Below, piece by piece: positions 53,101 through 63,235 of a stretch of 64,000 nucleotides of DNA; position 1 is the first letter of the stretch, and each line of letters opens with the position of its first letter. The DNA lies in contig JAWNZC010000351.1 in assembly GCA_035771165.1 (NCBI GenBank), positions 10,744,501 to 10,808,500 on the forward strand, in the 5' to 3' direction. The position numbers and the translations under genes were made by a program. This DNA is from Paragorgia papillata (taxonomy: Eukaryota > Cnidaria > Anthozoa > Scleralcyonacea > Coralliidae). The notes beneath the pieces are model-generated. The model made no database searches. It was not told the origin of the DNA and was given only the letters and a program-made list of their open reading frames with translations.

Positions 53101-56100
53101 TTGAATGAGGCTGCATGGTTAGACAGGCAAATCTCGGCACAAAATGTTATTTAGCGTGGTGCACAGATGGTGCGAGAAATAATGGTGTAAAAATACACTT
53201 TGCATTTCATATTACTAAAAAAATACGACGTACCATTCTCTTATTATCCCATCTAGCACCTTCTATAAACAATCCACTGATATAAACACCATTTTCCTAA
53301 AATTCATAAAAAATATATTATATAGCAGACAGTTGAAGGAATATACTGCAGACAGCTATATTTTTGAAGTAGTACAGTAATACCTATAAAACCTGGTTAC
53401 AATTTTTTTTCTTCACAAAATTAAGGTAGCACTTAATAATTACTCCCTGCAGCCAATGAGGGACGATTTATCATTAATATTAATGAGGCCTTTCAGTCTA
53501 ATTGTTCCTAATGAATACTGGATAAGGGTCAAGGGACATTTATTAGAACTAAGGCCCGGTTTACACGGTACCGGACGAATTCGGAACCGTACTCGAATTT
53601 GTACGATTCTGGGACCCACGAAACCGGACGAATTCGAGACCTAAAAAATTCAGGTCTAATTTTTAACCTGCACGGTTCCGAATTCGTCCGGTAACGTGTA
53701 AACGTATAGTCTGAACGTCCCTCGTCCATAACTAGTGAGGGAAATACGACATTAATCGTAGGGTTTGAAACGGCGTGTGCTGTTAGGGCGCTGCCTCTCA
53801 CCAATAGTTAAGCCCGGTTGAACGGGGTTAGTACTTGGATGGGTGACCGTCTGGGAACAGCCCCGTTCTCGAGCTTGGGACTCATGCGAGTAGAGTTTAG
53901 TTGGTCTCTCCTGTGCTCCGAGGGTTTTTCGCCGGGTTCTCCGGTTTTCCCGGCCCTCCGTAAAATCAATACATAGGGCTAAGCAGGGATCCGTGGTCTG
54001 AACTGTGTCGTATGGCGGCTGCTTAAAGCGCCTTTGATATGCCTCGACACGGCCACATTGAAAAATCCTTAGGAGTAATTTGATTGTAAAGATACACGTT
54101 TGATGTATTCTAATTAAAGACCATTATTATTATGAAACAAAGGATATCGAGGTGACCCGCATGTAATTACTAACGTTAAGCCTGCGGTACCCTCGAAAGG
54201 CAACTATAGCAATCGAGCATAGCCTCAACACCTCCCTAATATTCTTTTCTTCTCTATATAAATAGTGAGAACTTTTATTTGTAGACTTGGATAATATTGG
54301 AGAAGTGTTATCAGTATTTTATGACAAAAAAACTCTGAATCACAATCTTTATTAGATATATTTTACGTACATGCTTCGTTGTTACTTCGTGTTCATCGTT
54401 CATAACTTCAAATTCAAATCCCAAGCGATCAATTGATATCTTGTATTTACGAGCGTAGTTTTGAGTTACACCTAAAAAGAATATCAGCTATAGATTACTT
54501 GGAAGATATAGGGATTGAAGGCACATGCACGCTAAAGGTGGATAAGTGCCAAATGGGATGTACTTCAGAAAGGAATGATGATATCACATGCATCAAGTGA
54601 AGTGTTCCTTTATGAAATGACCTAAAATAGGTTCTCATCAAAGTGCAAATTAACAGAAAAGAACATTTACTACATGCATGCAACTATAGTGGCGGTCGAG
54701 GGTCGTTTTTGAGGGCGAGGAAAAATAGACTAGTACGAACCAAAAAAGACAAATGATTTTTTCATTTGAAAGACACTTTTATCTTTGTAAGAAAGACACT
54801 TTTATCTTTGTAAGAAAGACACTTTTATCTTTCCATCGCCGTTTTTGTTGTTTCGCATATATTTAATTCGTTGTTTTCGGAAGCATTGCAGATATTTTTT
54901 GTTTATTAAATATTTTACAGTAACTCACCAGTCAAAAATGATTGAGTAAAATAAAATCCAGAAAGCCAAAACACATTTGGAGGTCCATTATCAATCCAGG
55001 CCTAAAAACGTCAAAAATAATATACAAGAAATATTTAATATCATCTGATTATAATTACAATATTATAATATCATCTGATTACATTACATTATATCTCATA
55101 AGGATGTTCTTTCACTTCCCTTTGTTAAATAATTTGCAATACCAGATATGACTTACATAAGATTGCATGTGCATTACCTGGAAAAACTCTATTCTCACAA
55201 CTAGATCATTGATATAGCTTCCAAGAGGCTTTAGAGATGGATACGATTTGGCTGCCCAAATTGCAGGGACCTATAATACATGAAAACTTGACATACTCAG
55301 GACAGAAATATAAATTTTCTGGTGCCGAACAGATCTTTGGCATTTGTAGTGGTAAAGGTAAATAAGTCTCCTGTGACATACAAAAACTACTCGAACATTG
55401 TCTCAAAATATCGCTGTATGTAAGAAGCTTGTAGCTGCAGCATGAAAATTTTTCAATAATGGCATCTTTTAGGAGGAGTGCTGTTCTAATTTAAGTGCTA
55501 TAAAAAGTACAGCGAGACCTGGAAAAGGAATCTATACTATTAGACTGTTAAATCAGGACTTAGTCAATAAAGTAATGTAGAAGATCCGATATTTTTGTAG
55601 TTCACAATTTTATAGCAACTTGCTATAGATACGCATGCAGGCCATGCAAAGTTTACAGGGATCGTCAATATATTAAGCAACCTCAGCTCTGGGGCATCAG
55701 CATCCCTAAACCCATATGTTATAGTCAGTCTGTTTTTTTTTCGTTTAACAAACGCAGACTTAAAACATCGTTTGTTTTTTGCTGCATGCAAGGTATCATA
55801 TGTTGTTAAACTCAAAAAAACTCTGAGCACCAAACGGGACTGGAACTCACAACCTTCCGAATACTAGCCGGACAATATGCTAACGCAGAAAAACACGGAC
55901 TTTCTTAACAATTTATTTACTGGGAAACGTTTCAAATGATGTTTAGCAATTTACGAATACTGTCTATTACAACACAATTTTTCGTCGGTCTAAATAATAG
56001 ATAATACAATTACTATTACAACCTACCTTGCCGACTAACATACTACCAAACACGTCTTCCAGTTCAGATGACATCACAACCAAACCCTAATGCAGAAAAA

Positions 56101-59100
56101 TGGTAAATAAGCTGACGGCTGTTTTAGAATTGGTTAATGTAAGATGACGTTAGCGATAGTAATAGAGCAGAGAAGCCGAACCACAATTAATCGGACCGAT
56201 ATGTCATCTTGACGTAAGTGATTTATACGAAAAACTTACCTTTATTGCTTTTTGTAATGCTTTTAAACTGGAACGAACCACCTGAATAAGTTTATTAAAT
56301 CTATATGTAATGAAAACAACAAAACATCGCGATTCAGAGCAACATTCACTCCATTAGTGAATTATATTTTAAAGACAAGACGATAACAGCAAAAGCCCTA
56401 CGTACGTTTTCGGAAAAGAAACAACATTGTAAGCAGAATAATTAAAAAATATCAATAACATGTATAAACAAAAATATAAATAAACAAAAACTAAACAATA
56501 TAAAAATAAATTAAATAAATGATAAAAAAAGTCATATAACTATAGAAATACATTAACAGCACAGTTTCAACTGTATACTTAATTGGCCATTGAATCAGAA
56601 ATCTTTCCCTTGTTTTAATTAAGAATCAGTACAAGTATTAGTAGAGCACACTATACGTCGTAATTGTTTTCACCTTACCAAACCCAAAAAGGCCTGTAGG
56701 CGTTGCAAACGCGGCTTCGCCACGCGAACACAAGGGGATAAAAATACAAAGTATAAGTAATAGATACAATATGAGCGGCGGAAATACAGCATCGATGTTT
56801 TATTAATCAATGCTGTATCCGATTTACAACAAACGAACGTTTAAACGTTCGTTTCTTTTTGAATTTTCTTCATGAATTATTAATGAGTAGTTTAATACAA
56901 TGGCGCTTCGTCGTGATGACGTCACTATTTAAGTTTATCCGCTTTTACCCATAATTCGTTTGTCCGCACTTTGTGCTATAAATAGCAGCTCGACGGTACG
57001 CTATTTAACGCTGCGATAACCTCAAGAAGTGGTTACTCAATCTTCTGAGCTAGAGGATGATGTCGAAAACGTTCGACAATTTTCCAGCTAAGATCAATTA
57101 AAGCTAAAGTTGATTTTCAGGAAAGGAAAACCGAAGAACCAGAAGAAAAACACTGGAAGCACAAAAGTACCAATAACTGTGCTAGCTGCATATAACCCCT
57201 AAGCTCGCATAGGCAACCACTACATCCAAATACTAACTTCTTCTAACCGGGCTTAGCTGCGGTCTTTAGCGATGAAACGCAGAGTGCTTGCTAACAGCTA
57301 ACAGCACACGTCATCCGTGCTTCTAAAAAATGTGTTTGACTAATTTTGTATTAAACCTGATAAGTTCCTGGTGCAACACCGTGTTCATAGATTCTTCGTA
57401 GCGCAAAGGGTACTTTTTCTATACAATAGAATCAAGTATGTTATCATTAGGTAGACCAAACTAATCATACTCCCCCCTAGCTAAATTTATATAGGACTTC
57501 CAAATAACATGGATATGGGATTGAATTTTTCTTATTCGTGCATAATACAACAGTCTGCTGTTTTTGTAGCAATTTCTAATAAGTTAGAACCTCAATAATT
57601 TGAAAATTAAACCTTTAATGCTTTTTCGAAAACCGTAATCTTACGGTGTTACGGTACTGACCACTCGTTATAGTGAAAGGGGCATTCTATTTACACGCTT
57701 AGACCGGTCAGTCTGGTAAAATGGAACACGATACATTTGAGACTAAGTCTCAGGCTGTCAGGACCTTGTAAATTGGAAAGCGCCTTTAGATTACGGACCT
57801 GAAGAAAATAGTTTACAATTGTCGGCGAGGTTGAGAAAAATATCGCAATTTTTCAGTGGCTAAATGACCAATTATTTCCGGCGGTATAAGGGCGAATAAA
57901 TTAGAATAATTGATCTGCAAAACACTGATAAAATCATATTATGTCATAACTGATTTCATTAAATTGTTTTAATATTCAATTTTTGTACACTGCTGAATTT
58001 TGTGAGTTCTGATTGGATAATTTGCAACACATGACATCCTGTTATGTCATGGCAACGCTCAGTCATGCGTTATTACTCGTGCAGTAAATTTAATAACACA
58101 TAGATAATAAAGTACGGTTGCCAAATTTTTGAAATTGTGAAGCTATACCCAGGAATACAAATGATCGAATAGCTTGATTACAATTTCCTAAAGGCCTGCG
58201 CCAAACGTCGCACAATAGACGAATTTAATTCGGACGATTTAATTGGAATTACATCGGCGTCGAGTTAAAACGTCGAAATTCAGTCGAATTTTATTGTTTT
58301 TACTTGGACTCGTCGAGCCTGAAAACAATTTCTTTAAAACATGGCGCCGAATTGTCACAAACAGAAAAGAAACATTTAATTTGAGGCGACGATAATTCGT
58401 CGTGTAAAACTCGAACACGCATTATCGTCGCATTATCCGTCTGACTCAGACGAATTTAATTGCCAAGGTGAATTTAATCAGTTATACGTCGCAGTTTCGT
58501 CGAATAAAATTCAAACAATTAAATCCGTCTGAATTAAATTCATCTGTTGCGCAACGTTTAGCGTAGGTCTAAGGTAAACTATAGTAGTGGATATTTAAGC
58601 AAAGATGCCTTGTAAATGTTCAGCGAGATTGTCACTCATTTACAAGCGTAAACTTTACATCCAGTGTACTTAAATTGAATATTAAAATGTTTAAAGCACT
58701 CTTGTTCATCTTTTATCGGGATTTACATCCACGAGTTTACTAAGAAAGAACTCGAAATTAAATACTGCTCAAAACGAATTTAATCCATAAGTATTATTCA
58801 ATTATTATTCATATTACTTAACTTTTTCTTTATTTTCTTATCTTTTTGTAATTTCAAGCCACCAGGCATGCAGAGAAAATCACTGTCGGTGATATAGATT
58901 ACTGAGCACAAGCAGAGTTATTTGTAGCAAAACAACGTTTGTTCTTATGCGCATGCTCAATCAAACTGTTATTTGGCCAATAGACCTTTCCGCATGAAGT
59001 GCGTGGATAACGCGTTGAGAGATTTGATTGGCTCGCGCAAAACTTCGGACATCCAAAACTTCGGACAACTTTGGACATTAGCCAATCAGATTTGTCAAAA

Positions 59101-62100
59101 AGAAAGATCACATGATCCATTCACTTCATGCGGAAAGGTCTATTATTTGCAAGTGACGTAGCTACTTTACAACCATTAAAAAAATATTAAATAATACATT
59201 GTATTTACCTTTACTTCCTCAATATTAAAATCTGAAGGAAGTTTTGATAAAATATCAACAGCAAGCTCTTGAATCACTTCTTGAGAAGATTTACCACCGC
59301 TTGATGACTATTGAAATGATTTTAATAACATGTTTAGTAGTTACAAAACATAAGTAACACAGGTAACTTAAATCCTATGCAATGAGTAACACATGTCTCA
59401 AAACTGTATTACTCAAACCTCCTTGTTATAATCATATTAATTTAATACAAAAAATACTAAAAATTTTAATTAAAACACTATACCATACGCAATTCTCACA
59501 ATTTACAGTACAATTATTTCACTACCGTGAAAAAACCCATCTTATTAAAAAACAGACACATGCATGCTATTCTCCAAGCAAAACATTTTTCGTTCTACAC
59601 CTGCATGTTGCAGAATAATAAGCAATAATGATATTTAAAACTATACATGTTTGTGAAAGCCAGGTTAGTGTTTGTGATTGACGTTTCGATGGCCTCAACG
59701 GTGAACCTGGCGGAAACATCTTACTTAAACCTAAGGATGACCACTATTAATGTCATTTAAAAACGTCAGTCACTGACCACGCCATCAGCAGCCCTTTTCT
59801 ACACACTAACCTAGACAAGCAACTTTCACAAACCGCATGTACCAATACTCATAAGTTCAAACCATTTACTTTAAAAAATTGTGGAATTCGACAACAACAA
59901 ATATAAAGGTAATGAACTTATGAACACCAAGATACATAAGCATCCATCATGAAATAAAAGTAGCGTGCTGCGTAGGCAGTGTAGAAACAACAATCGAAAT
60001 ATAGTAAGGTTAGATATACTGCCGAAACAGAGAACGTAGGAATCTAACGTTTCGAGCGAAGGCCCTTCGTCAGAGAGAAACGTTTCTCTCTGACGAAGGG
60101 CCTTCGCTCGAAACGTTAGATTCCTACGTTCTCTGCTTCGGCAGTATATCTAACCTTACTATATTTCCATCATGAAACAAGGTCTACATATAGTACTGAA
60201 TATTTTTTGTAAATTATATATAAACCATCATGTTTTAAAATTTTAATAACTTTCTCTTACTTGACGTGGTAAAGTTAAAAGAATACTGTCAAACAATTGA
60301 TTTGTTTCTCTTTGGTTTTTTGTAATATCTGCATTTTCGTGAAGACCAAACACCTTGACAAATAGAAGTCATGTTATGCATGCAATATGATGCAATTTAA
60401 TGTAACTACTTTTATTGTGTAAAAAAACATTTATCATACTGGAGAAACAAAGTCATGCTCTGATTGATTGAAAAAGTATTTCTATGTTAGTAGTGTCTTC
60501 AGCTTGAAGTTGGTCAAGTTTTTTAGTTTGTTTTTTGCTGTACAAGCTGTCCTAAGTTAAACTCAGAGAAAGACTCTGAGCACCAGACGGGACTCGAACC
60601 CACAACTGGAGCTCAGAGTTTTTCTCTGAGTTTAACTTACGACAGCAAAAAAACAAACGAAAAAACCTGAAAAAGTATTGATCAAAAAATACTTAGTTCG
60701 TGATAAAATTACATAAAGATATACAAGTTTGTGCTTTATTTTCAAAAAAATGCTGCTCAATACTTGTATGAGTGTAGTAACGTCAAAAACATTAACATTC
60801 AAAACTTTTTATTGTTTAAATTTTAACTCCTAGTTTTTGTCATACCACTTTTAAAGAGGGTTCTGAAGGGTATAATGGAGATTCGTCCATTTTTAGCACT
60901 GGGAACTGGGATTTTTAGGGATTTTTACAACTGGGAATGGGAAAATTTTAATGAAGAGAACATGTGTTTGGGATTTTAAGATTGATGTCAGTGGGAATGG
61001 GATTTGCTAATTGCTGTACATTGGGAAATTGGATCTAGACCCCCCCCCCCCTTTCATGACCCTCTAAAGAGCTATAGGAAGCACGTTATCATATACTGGT
61101 CAGTTACTCTTAAGAGAAAAATCACTCGACAAAATTAAAAAAAAAAAAAAAATTAGTTACGTTACCTCGGGATGAGAGATCAAAGGAAGTTGTTTAACGT
61201 AGTCGATGTAACTGTCATAAGAACCCTAAAAGTTAACTTTGGGATTAGAAAATGTAAGATGCACTCTACTGCATGCGTTAAAACAAAAATCATAATCATC
61301 CTTCCTAAATGCAACCGGTGGCTGAATTGCGCAGATCAACGTATAGCCGACCTAAAGCCATATCATGAAGGCGGAGAAAAACCTTCAAAGCACTAAAGAG
61401 ACCAACTACAAGGAATCTACTCATACTCACATGAGTCTCAAGCTCGAGAATCACAACATAATTATTCTAAAGCAGTCACACTCACTCACCTTACTTTGAA
61501 CCTCAGCGATAAGAAGCGGTGCGCTAACAACAATAGCTTACCTCAGGCGGCGGATAGTAATGACTGCTTTCCGAATATCGGTAGTCATCTTTTCGGACTG
61601 CTTCTTCACAGTAGAAAATCGACAAAAGACTCAATATGAGACGCCTAAAATACGAAATGTTAAATATAGCAAGAGACGTATTACCAGAGTATGAAAAATC
61701 ACGATTGAAATTTACAACAAAAAAGCTCTACTAGTAATACATTATTTATAACATTCTACGGTCATCACCAAAATTCACGCTCGCAACCAACTTAAACAAA
61801 TGACTGTAAACATTAATGTCACAGAATAAGAACAGACCATTCAATTATCTTAATTCAGTAGTTCCACACTTTTTCACTTGGTGGCACCTCTTGTGAAATA
61901 CTTTCATAATTTAGGCCAACCTTACTGGTAGCCGCGATTTAAGGCGAGTTAAGGTCTCAGAGTAGGCTTGTTAGTAATGTCAAATATCAAAACGTTCCCT
62001 AGATATTTAGATCACTTTTAATATCATAAATACAAATATCTTTGTTCTTGTAAATAAGTTTGTTCTTGATAGCACACTGTGTCCGTACCTACCTAAAGAA

Positions 62101-63235
62101 ATACCAAATGGTTTTCCGTGTTTGGATACTCTGATCCAAACACGCGGGAAATTGCGAGACTGGAGAAAAGCGTAACAAAACACGAGCCGTAGGCGAGTGT
62201 TTTTAGCTTTTCGAAAGTCGAGCAATTTCCCAAGTGTTTGGATAAGAGTCTCCAAACACGGAAAAAAACATTTGGTATTTCTTTTATAAAATAATCACAA
62301 GTGAATATGATATACTGTCCGACATTTTCAAAAAATCGTTTTGGCGGGAATTTTCCGTGTTTGGATACTCTGATCCAAACACGGCAATTGACCAATCAGG
62401 GCTCGCGTAGTATACATGTTATTTTATAATACTTTTTATAACATAGATATAATATAACGGCGTTTCTGACTGGCTACTGTGTGTGTGCTCCATTTAACAA
62501 TTAGAAAACGAGGACGAGTTTTCTAATTGTTTTAGTATCAACCATAAACAACTTTTCTTTAACGTAAAGAAGTCTTATCAAACATTGTTCTAAATGTTCA
62601 GATAGTTTTACCTTTTTGTTTGCAGAAGTCTCCCCATACATAATGCAGAGCAGTTCGATGGCGTATGGTAAACAATCGCTCACAAAACACAAGATTGTAA
62701 CTACTTTGCTTCAACTCTTACGCTTTTTTCGTGCTCTCCCAACTTCCCGCGTGCATCCATAACCCAATGGAGCACGCCAAACCATGAATGATTTCTTAAA
62801 CTCGGGCTAGCTCGGCTAACCGGGCTGACTCGTGTCACGAAGTTTTTTCCTCGGCCGCAAAAGGAGATTTGAATTCACGTTTAGACTTGTTTACATCTAA
62901 ACTAAACCAATTCTTCTTAGGGAATTTAGTTTATGCGAGTTTTAAAACCACAGTAAGATCCTAATAAATCGTGTGAGCCAAGTTAACCGGGCTGAAGTAG
63001 CCAGGCTCATGTAATCAGCCCCTTAATACAGGATTTAAAATTTTTTTAAATCGTCGTTATCAACCCTTTTAAGTTAATTTGGAAAGTTTAGTTTCATCAG
63101 AAAGATTTTGTTTAGTTCTAAATACTTATTTAAATACCTGTCCCAGTTGTCTGTCACTCTACCACCATAGTTGCATTGACCAATAAGATAAGTTAAGGCT
63201 TCGTAAGGAACTTCTTCGTAGTCATTTAAAAACAT
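50000..63235 (-). CDS. Axonemal dynein heavy chain, 3' part of gene (DNAH3/7/12-like)
   Basis: Motor subunit of a ciliary inner-arm dynein. 14 exons on the minus strand join in phase to about 390 codons of the C-terminal region (end of the AAA ring plus C-terminal cap). Seen in order: [140 protein letters not shown]. These are hallmarks of axonemal dynein heavy chains, and ILLTLPRQ with NTVL-QELIRFN points to the DNAH3/7/12 group. The exact paralogue cannot be fixed. The family runs to about 4000 residues, so most of the gene lies beyond the right edge. One exon (expected GES-PK-LYD segment) between 53234 and 50505 was not found. Confidence 0.95.
50439..50505 (-). CDS. Dynein heavy chain exon
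   Basis: 22 codons plus one base, [10 protein letters not shown] to DTYDCA, corresponding to the IWLKPG and [13 protein letters not shown] stretch. Acceptor TTAATCTAG, donor GTATGT. The usual Pro before VYKT is Ala. The acceptor choice is less certain because the preceding exon is missing. Confidence 0.88.
50829..51713. mobile_element. Mutator-like element carrying a RecQ helicase fragment
   Basis: Ends CATTCTCGTACCCAGACCC and inverted GGGTCTGGGTACGAGAATG (19 perfect bases; weaker similarity continues through GGCTCTGGGA). Flanked by ACACAGCAC at 50820-50828 and 51714-51722. The surrounding sequence is an interrupted copy of the repeat at 11690-11790. The interior holds a decayed RecQ-like helicase piece and an 86-base tandem duplication (51378-51552). 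No transposase. Confidence 0.85.
51060..51374 (-). pseudogene. RecQ-family DNA helicase fragment, broken
   Basis: Minus strand reads [15 protein letters not shown], then in another frame [11 protein letters not shown] and [10 protein letters not shown], then [16 protein letters not shown] and MGLKAVVL. This is the motif 0 / motif I (Walker A) / motif Ia order of RecQ helicases. The Walker A lysine-serine pair is replaced (GFGRF), and there are at least two frame changes and a stop. It lies wholly inside the 50829-51713 element. Confidence 0.78.
51757..51922. repeat. Palindrome
   Basis: TTGCCTAATTTCATGTCGCG and inverted CGACATGAAATTAGGCAA; inner ACTGGCACTGTCCTG-AAAATCCGTTAG with its complement. 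Confidence 0.85.
52516..52913. mobile_element. Harbinger-like MITE with GAGTTACCCGGC core
   Basis: GGGCCTGTTTATATGGAGCC and inverted GGCTCCAAATAAACAGGCCC with TAA on both sides. The core is made of repeated CCGAGTTACCCGGCAAG in both orientations. Confidence 0.82.
53234..53296 (-). CDS. Dynein heavy chain exon
   Basis: 21 codons, [10 protein letters not shown] to WDNKRM, with [10 protein letters not shown]. Acceptor GAATTTTAG, donor GTACGT. Confidence 0.94.
53556..53715. repeat. Inverted repeat with CCGGACGAATTCG core
   Basis: GGTTTACACGGTACCGGACG and inverted CGTCCGGTAACGTGTAAAC enclose ATTCGGAACCGT/ACGGTTCCGAAT. Confidence 0.75.
53771..54065 (+). mobile_element. 5S rRNA-derived SINE, copy 3
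   Basis: Best-preserved copy: GGCGTGTGCTGTTAGGGCGC, AGTTAAGCCCGGTTGAACGG, GGTTAGTACTTGGATGGGTG-ACCGTCTGGGAA, then the shared tail to GATATGCCTCGACACGG, and an (ATT)n near 54122. Plus strand, antisense to the dynein gene. Confidence 0.9.
54371..54471 (-). CDS. Dynein heavy chain exon
   Basis: Completes Gly of FLTG, then [10 protein letters not shown] to EVTTKH (33 codons). Acceptor CTTTTTAG, donor GTACGT. Confidence 0.95.
54769..54832. repeat. 23-base tandem repeat, nearly three units
   Basis: GAAAGACACTTTTATCTTTG-TAA repeated exactly. Confidence 0.9.
54929..55001 (-). CDS. Dynein heavy chain exon
   Basis: 24 codons plus one base, [10 protein letters not shown] to FTQSFLT, with [15 protein letters not shown]. 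Acceptor CGTTTTTAG, donor GTGAGT. Confidence 0.95.
55178..55270 (-). CDS. Dynein heavy chain exon
   Basis: 31 codons, [10 protein letters not shown] to VRIEFFQ, with [13 protein letters not shown]. Acceptor TATTATAG, donor GTAATG. Confidence 0.95.
55806..55890 (-). repeat. tRNA-like SINE fragment
   Basis: ACTCTGAGCACCAAACGGGACTGG-type B-box region and TACTAGCCGGAC, paralogous to the tRNA-like unit at 42840 and to 60580. Confidence 0.6.
56027..56086 (-). CDS. Dynein heavy chain exon
   Basis: 20 codons, [10 protein letters not shown] to SMLVGK, the GLVVMS-ELE signature. Acceptor TGCATTAG, donor GTAGGT. Confidence 0.95.
56240..56281 (-). CDS. Dynein heavy chain microexon (42 bases)
   Basis: 14 codons, [14 protein letters not shown], matching VVRSSL-NLQKAIKG. 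Acceptor TTATTCAG, donor GTAAGT, phase 0/0. Confidence 0.93.
56282..57340. other. Dynein intron sequence
   Basis: Small palindromes (GATACAGCATCGATG/AATGCTGTATC at 56785-56820; ACGAACGTTTAAACGTTCGT at 56834). No coding seen. Confidence 0.4.
57341..57418 (-). CDS. Dynein heavy chain exon
   Basis: 26 codons, [10 protein letters not shown] to RFNTKL, with the conserved YEESMNTVL. Acceptor TTGTATAG is good. The 3' boundary (TTA followed by GTCAAA) is a weak donor, chosen because it keeps phase 0 to the next exon. Confidence 0.85.
58190..58570. mobile_element. Harbinger-like fold-back, diverged
   Basis: TAA-flanked AGGCCTGCGCCAAACGTCGC and inverted TTGCGCAACGTTTAGCGTAGGTC. Core rich in GACGAATTTAATTC and its complement. 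Confidence 0.65.
58979..59144. mobile_element. 166-base MITE, copy 2
   Basis: Same inverted ends and length as 6546-6711, differing at a few positions. Inserted in a repeat whose uninterrupted relative is at 29930-29980. Confidence 0.9.
59209..59307 (-). CDS. Dynein heavy chain exon
   Basis: 33 codons, [10 protein letters not shown] to NIEEVK, the glycine-rich linker followed by DILSKLP-DF. Acceptor CAATAG, donor GTAAAT. Confidence 0.93.
59649..59831. repeat. Inverted repeat
   Basis: GTTTGTGAAAGCCAGGTTAGTGT and inverted ACACTAACCTAGACAAGCAACTTTCACAAAC-type end. Confidence 0.6.
59997..60166. repeat. 170-base near-perfect palindrome
   Basis: AAATATAGTAAGGTTAGATA and its complement, with only one internal mismatch seen (A/G in the CGAAACAG stretch), centred at 60081-60082 on AACGTT. 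Contains ACGTTTCGAGCGAAGGCCCT. Same family as 8942, 21475 and 47079. Confidence 0.9.
60261..60353 (-). CDS. Dynein heavy chain exon
   Basis: 31 codons, [10 protein letters not shown] to LLTLPRQ, the highly conserved [12 protein letters not shown] region. Acceptor GTCAAG, donor GTAAGA. Confidence 0.96.
60515..60662. repeat. tRNA-like fragment inside an inverted repeat
   Basis: GTTTGTTTTTTGCTGTA and AAACTCAGAGAAAGACTCTG at the left, inverted at the right; the centre is GACGGGACTCGAACCC (B box, minus sense). Confidence 0.7.
61166..61225 (-). CDS. Dynein heavy chain exon
   Basis: 20 codons, [10 protein letters not shown] to PLISHPE, corresponding to the Y-YI-SLPL-PHPE stretch. Acceptor ACTTTTAG, donor GTAACG. 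Confidence 0.94.
61542..61644 (-). CDS. Dynein heavy chain exon
   Basis: Completes Arg of WDRR, then [10 protein letters not shown] to YYPPPE (34 codons). Acceptor TATTTTAG, donor GTAAGC. Confidence 0.94.
61645..63137. other. Dynein intron sequence with fold-back repeats
   Basis: Repeated GTGTTTGGATACTCTGATCC-AAACACG at 62118 and 62350, with inverted partner at 62235-62275 (ending CCAAACACGGAAAA). A fragment of the GTGCATCCAT/GGAGCACGCC family lies at 62740-62785. No coding recognised. Confidence 0.5.
63138..63235 (-). CDS. Dynein heavy chain exon
   Basis: [10 protein letters not shown] to RVTDNWD plus two bases, with the conserved [11 protein letters not shown]. Acceptor CATGCAG, donor GTATTT. 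The split Arg codon is completed by the exon at 61644. Confidence 0.95.
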
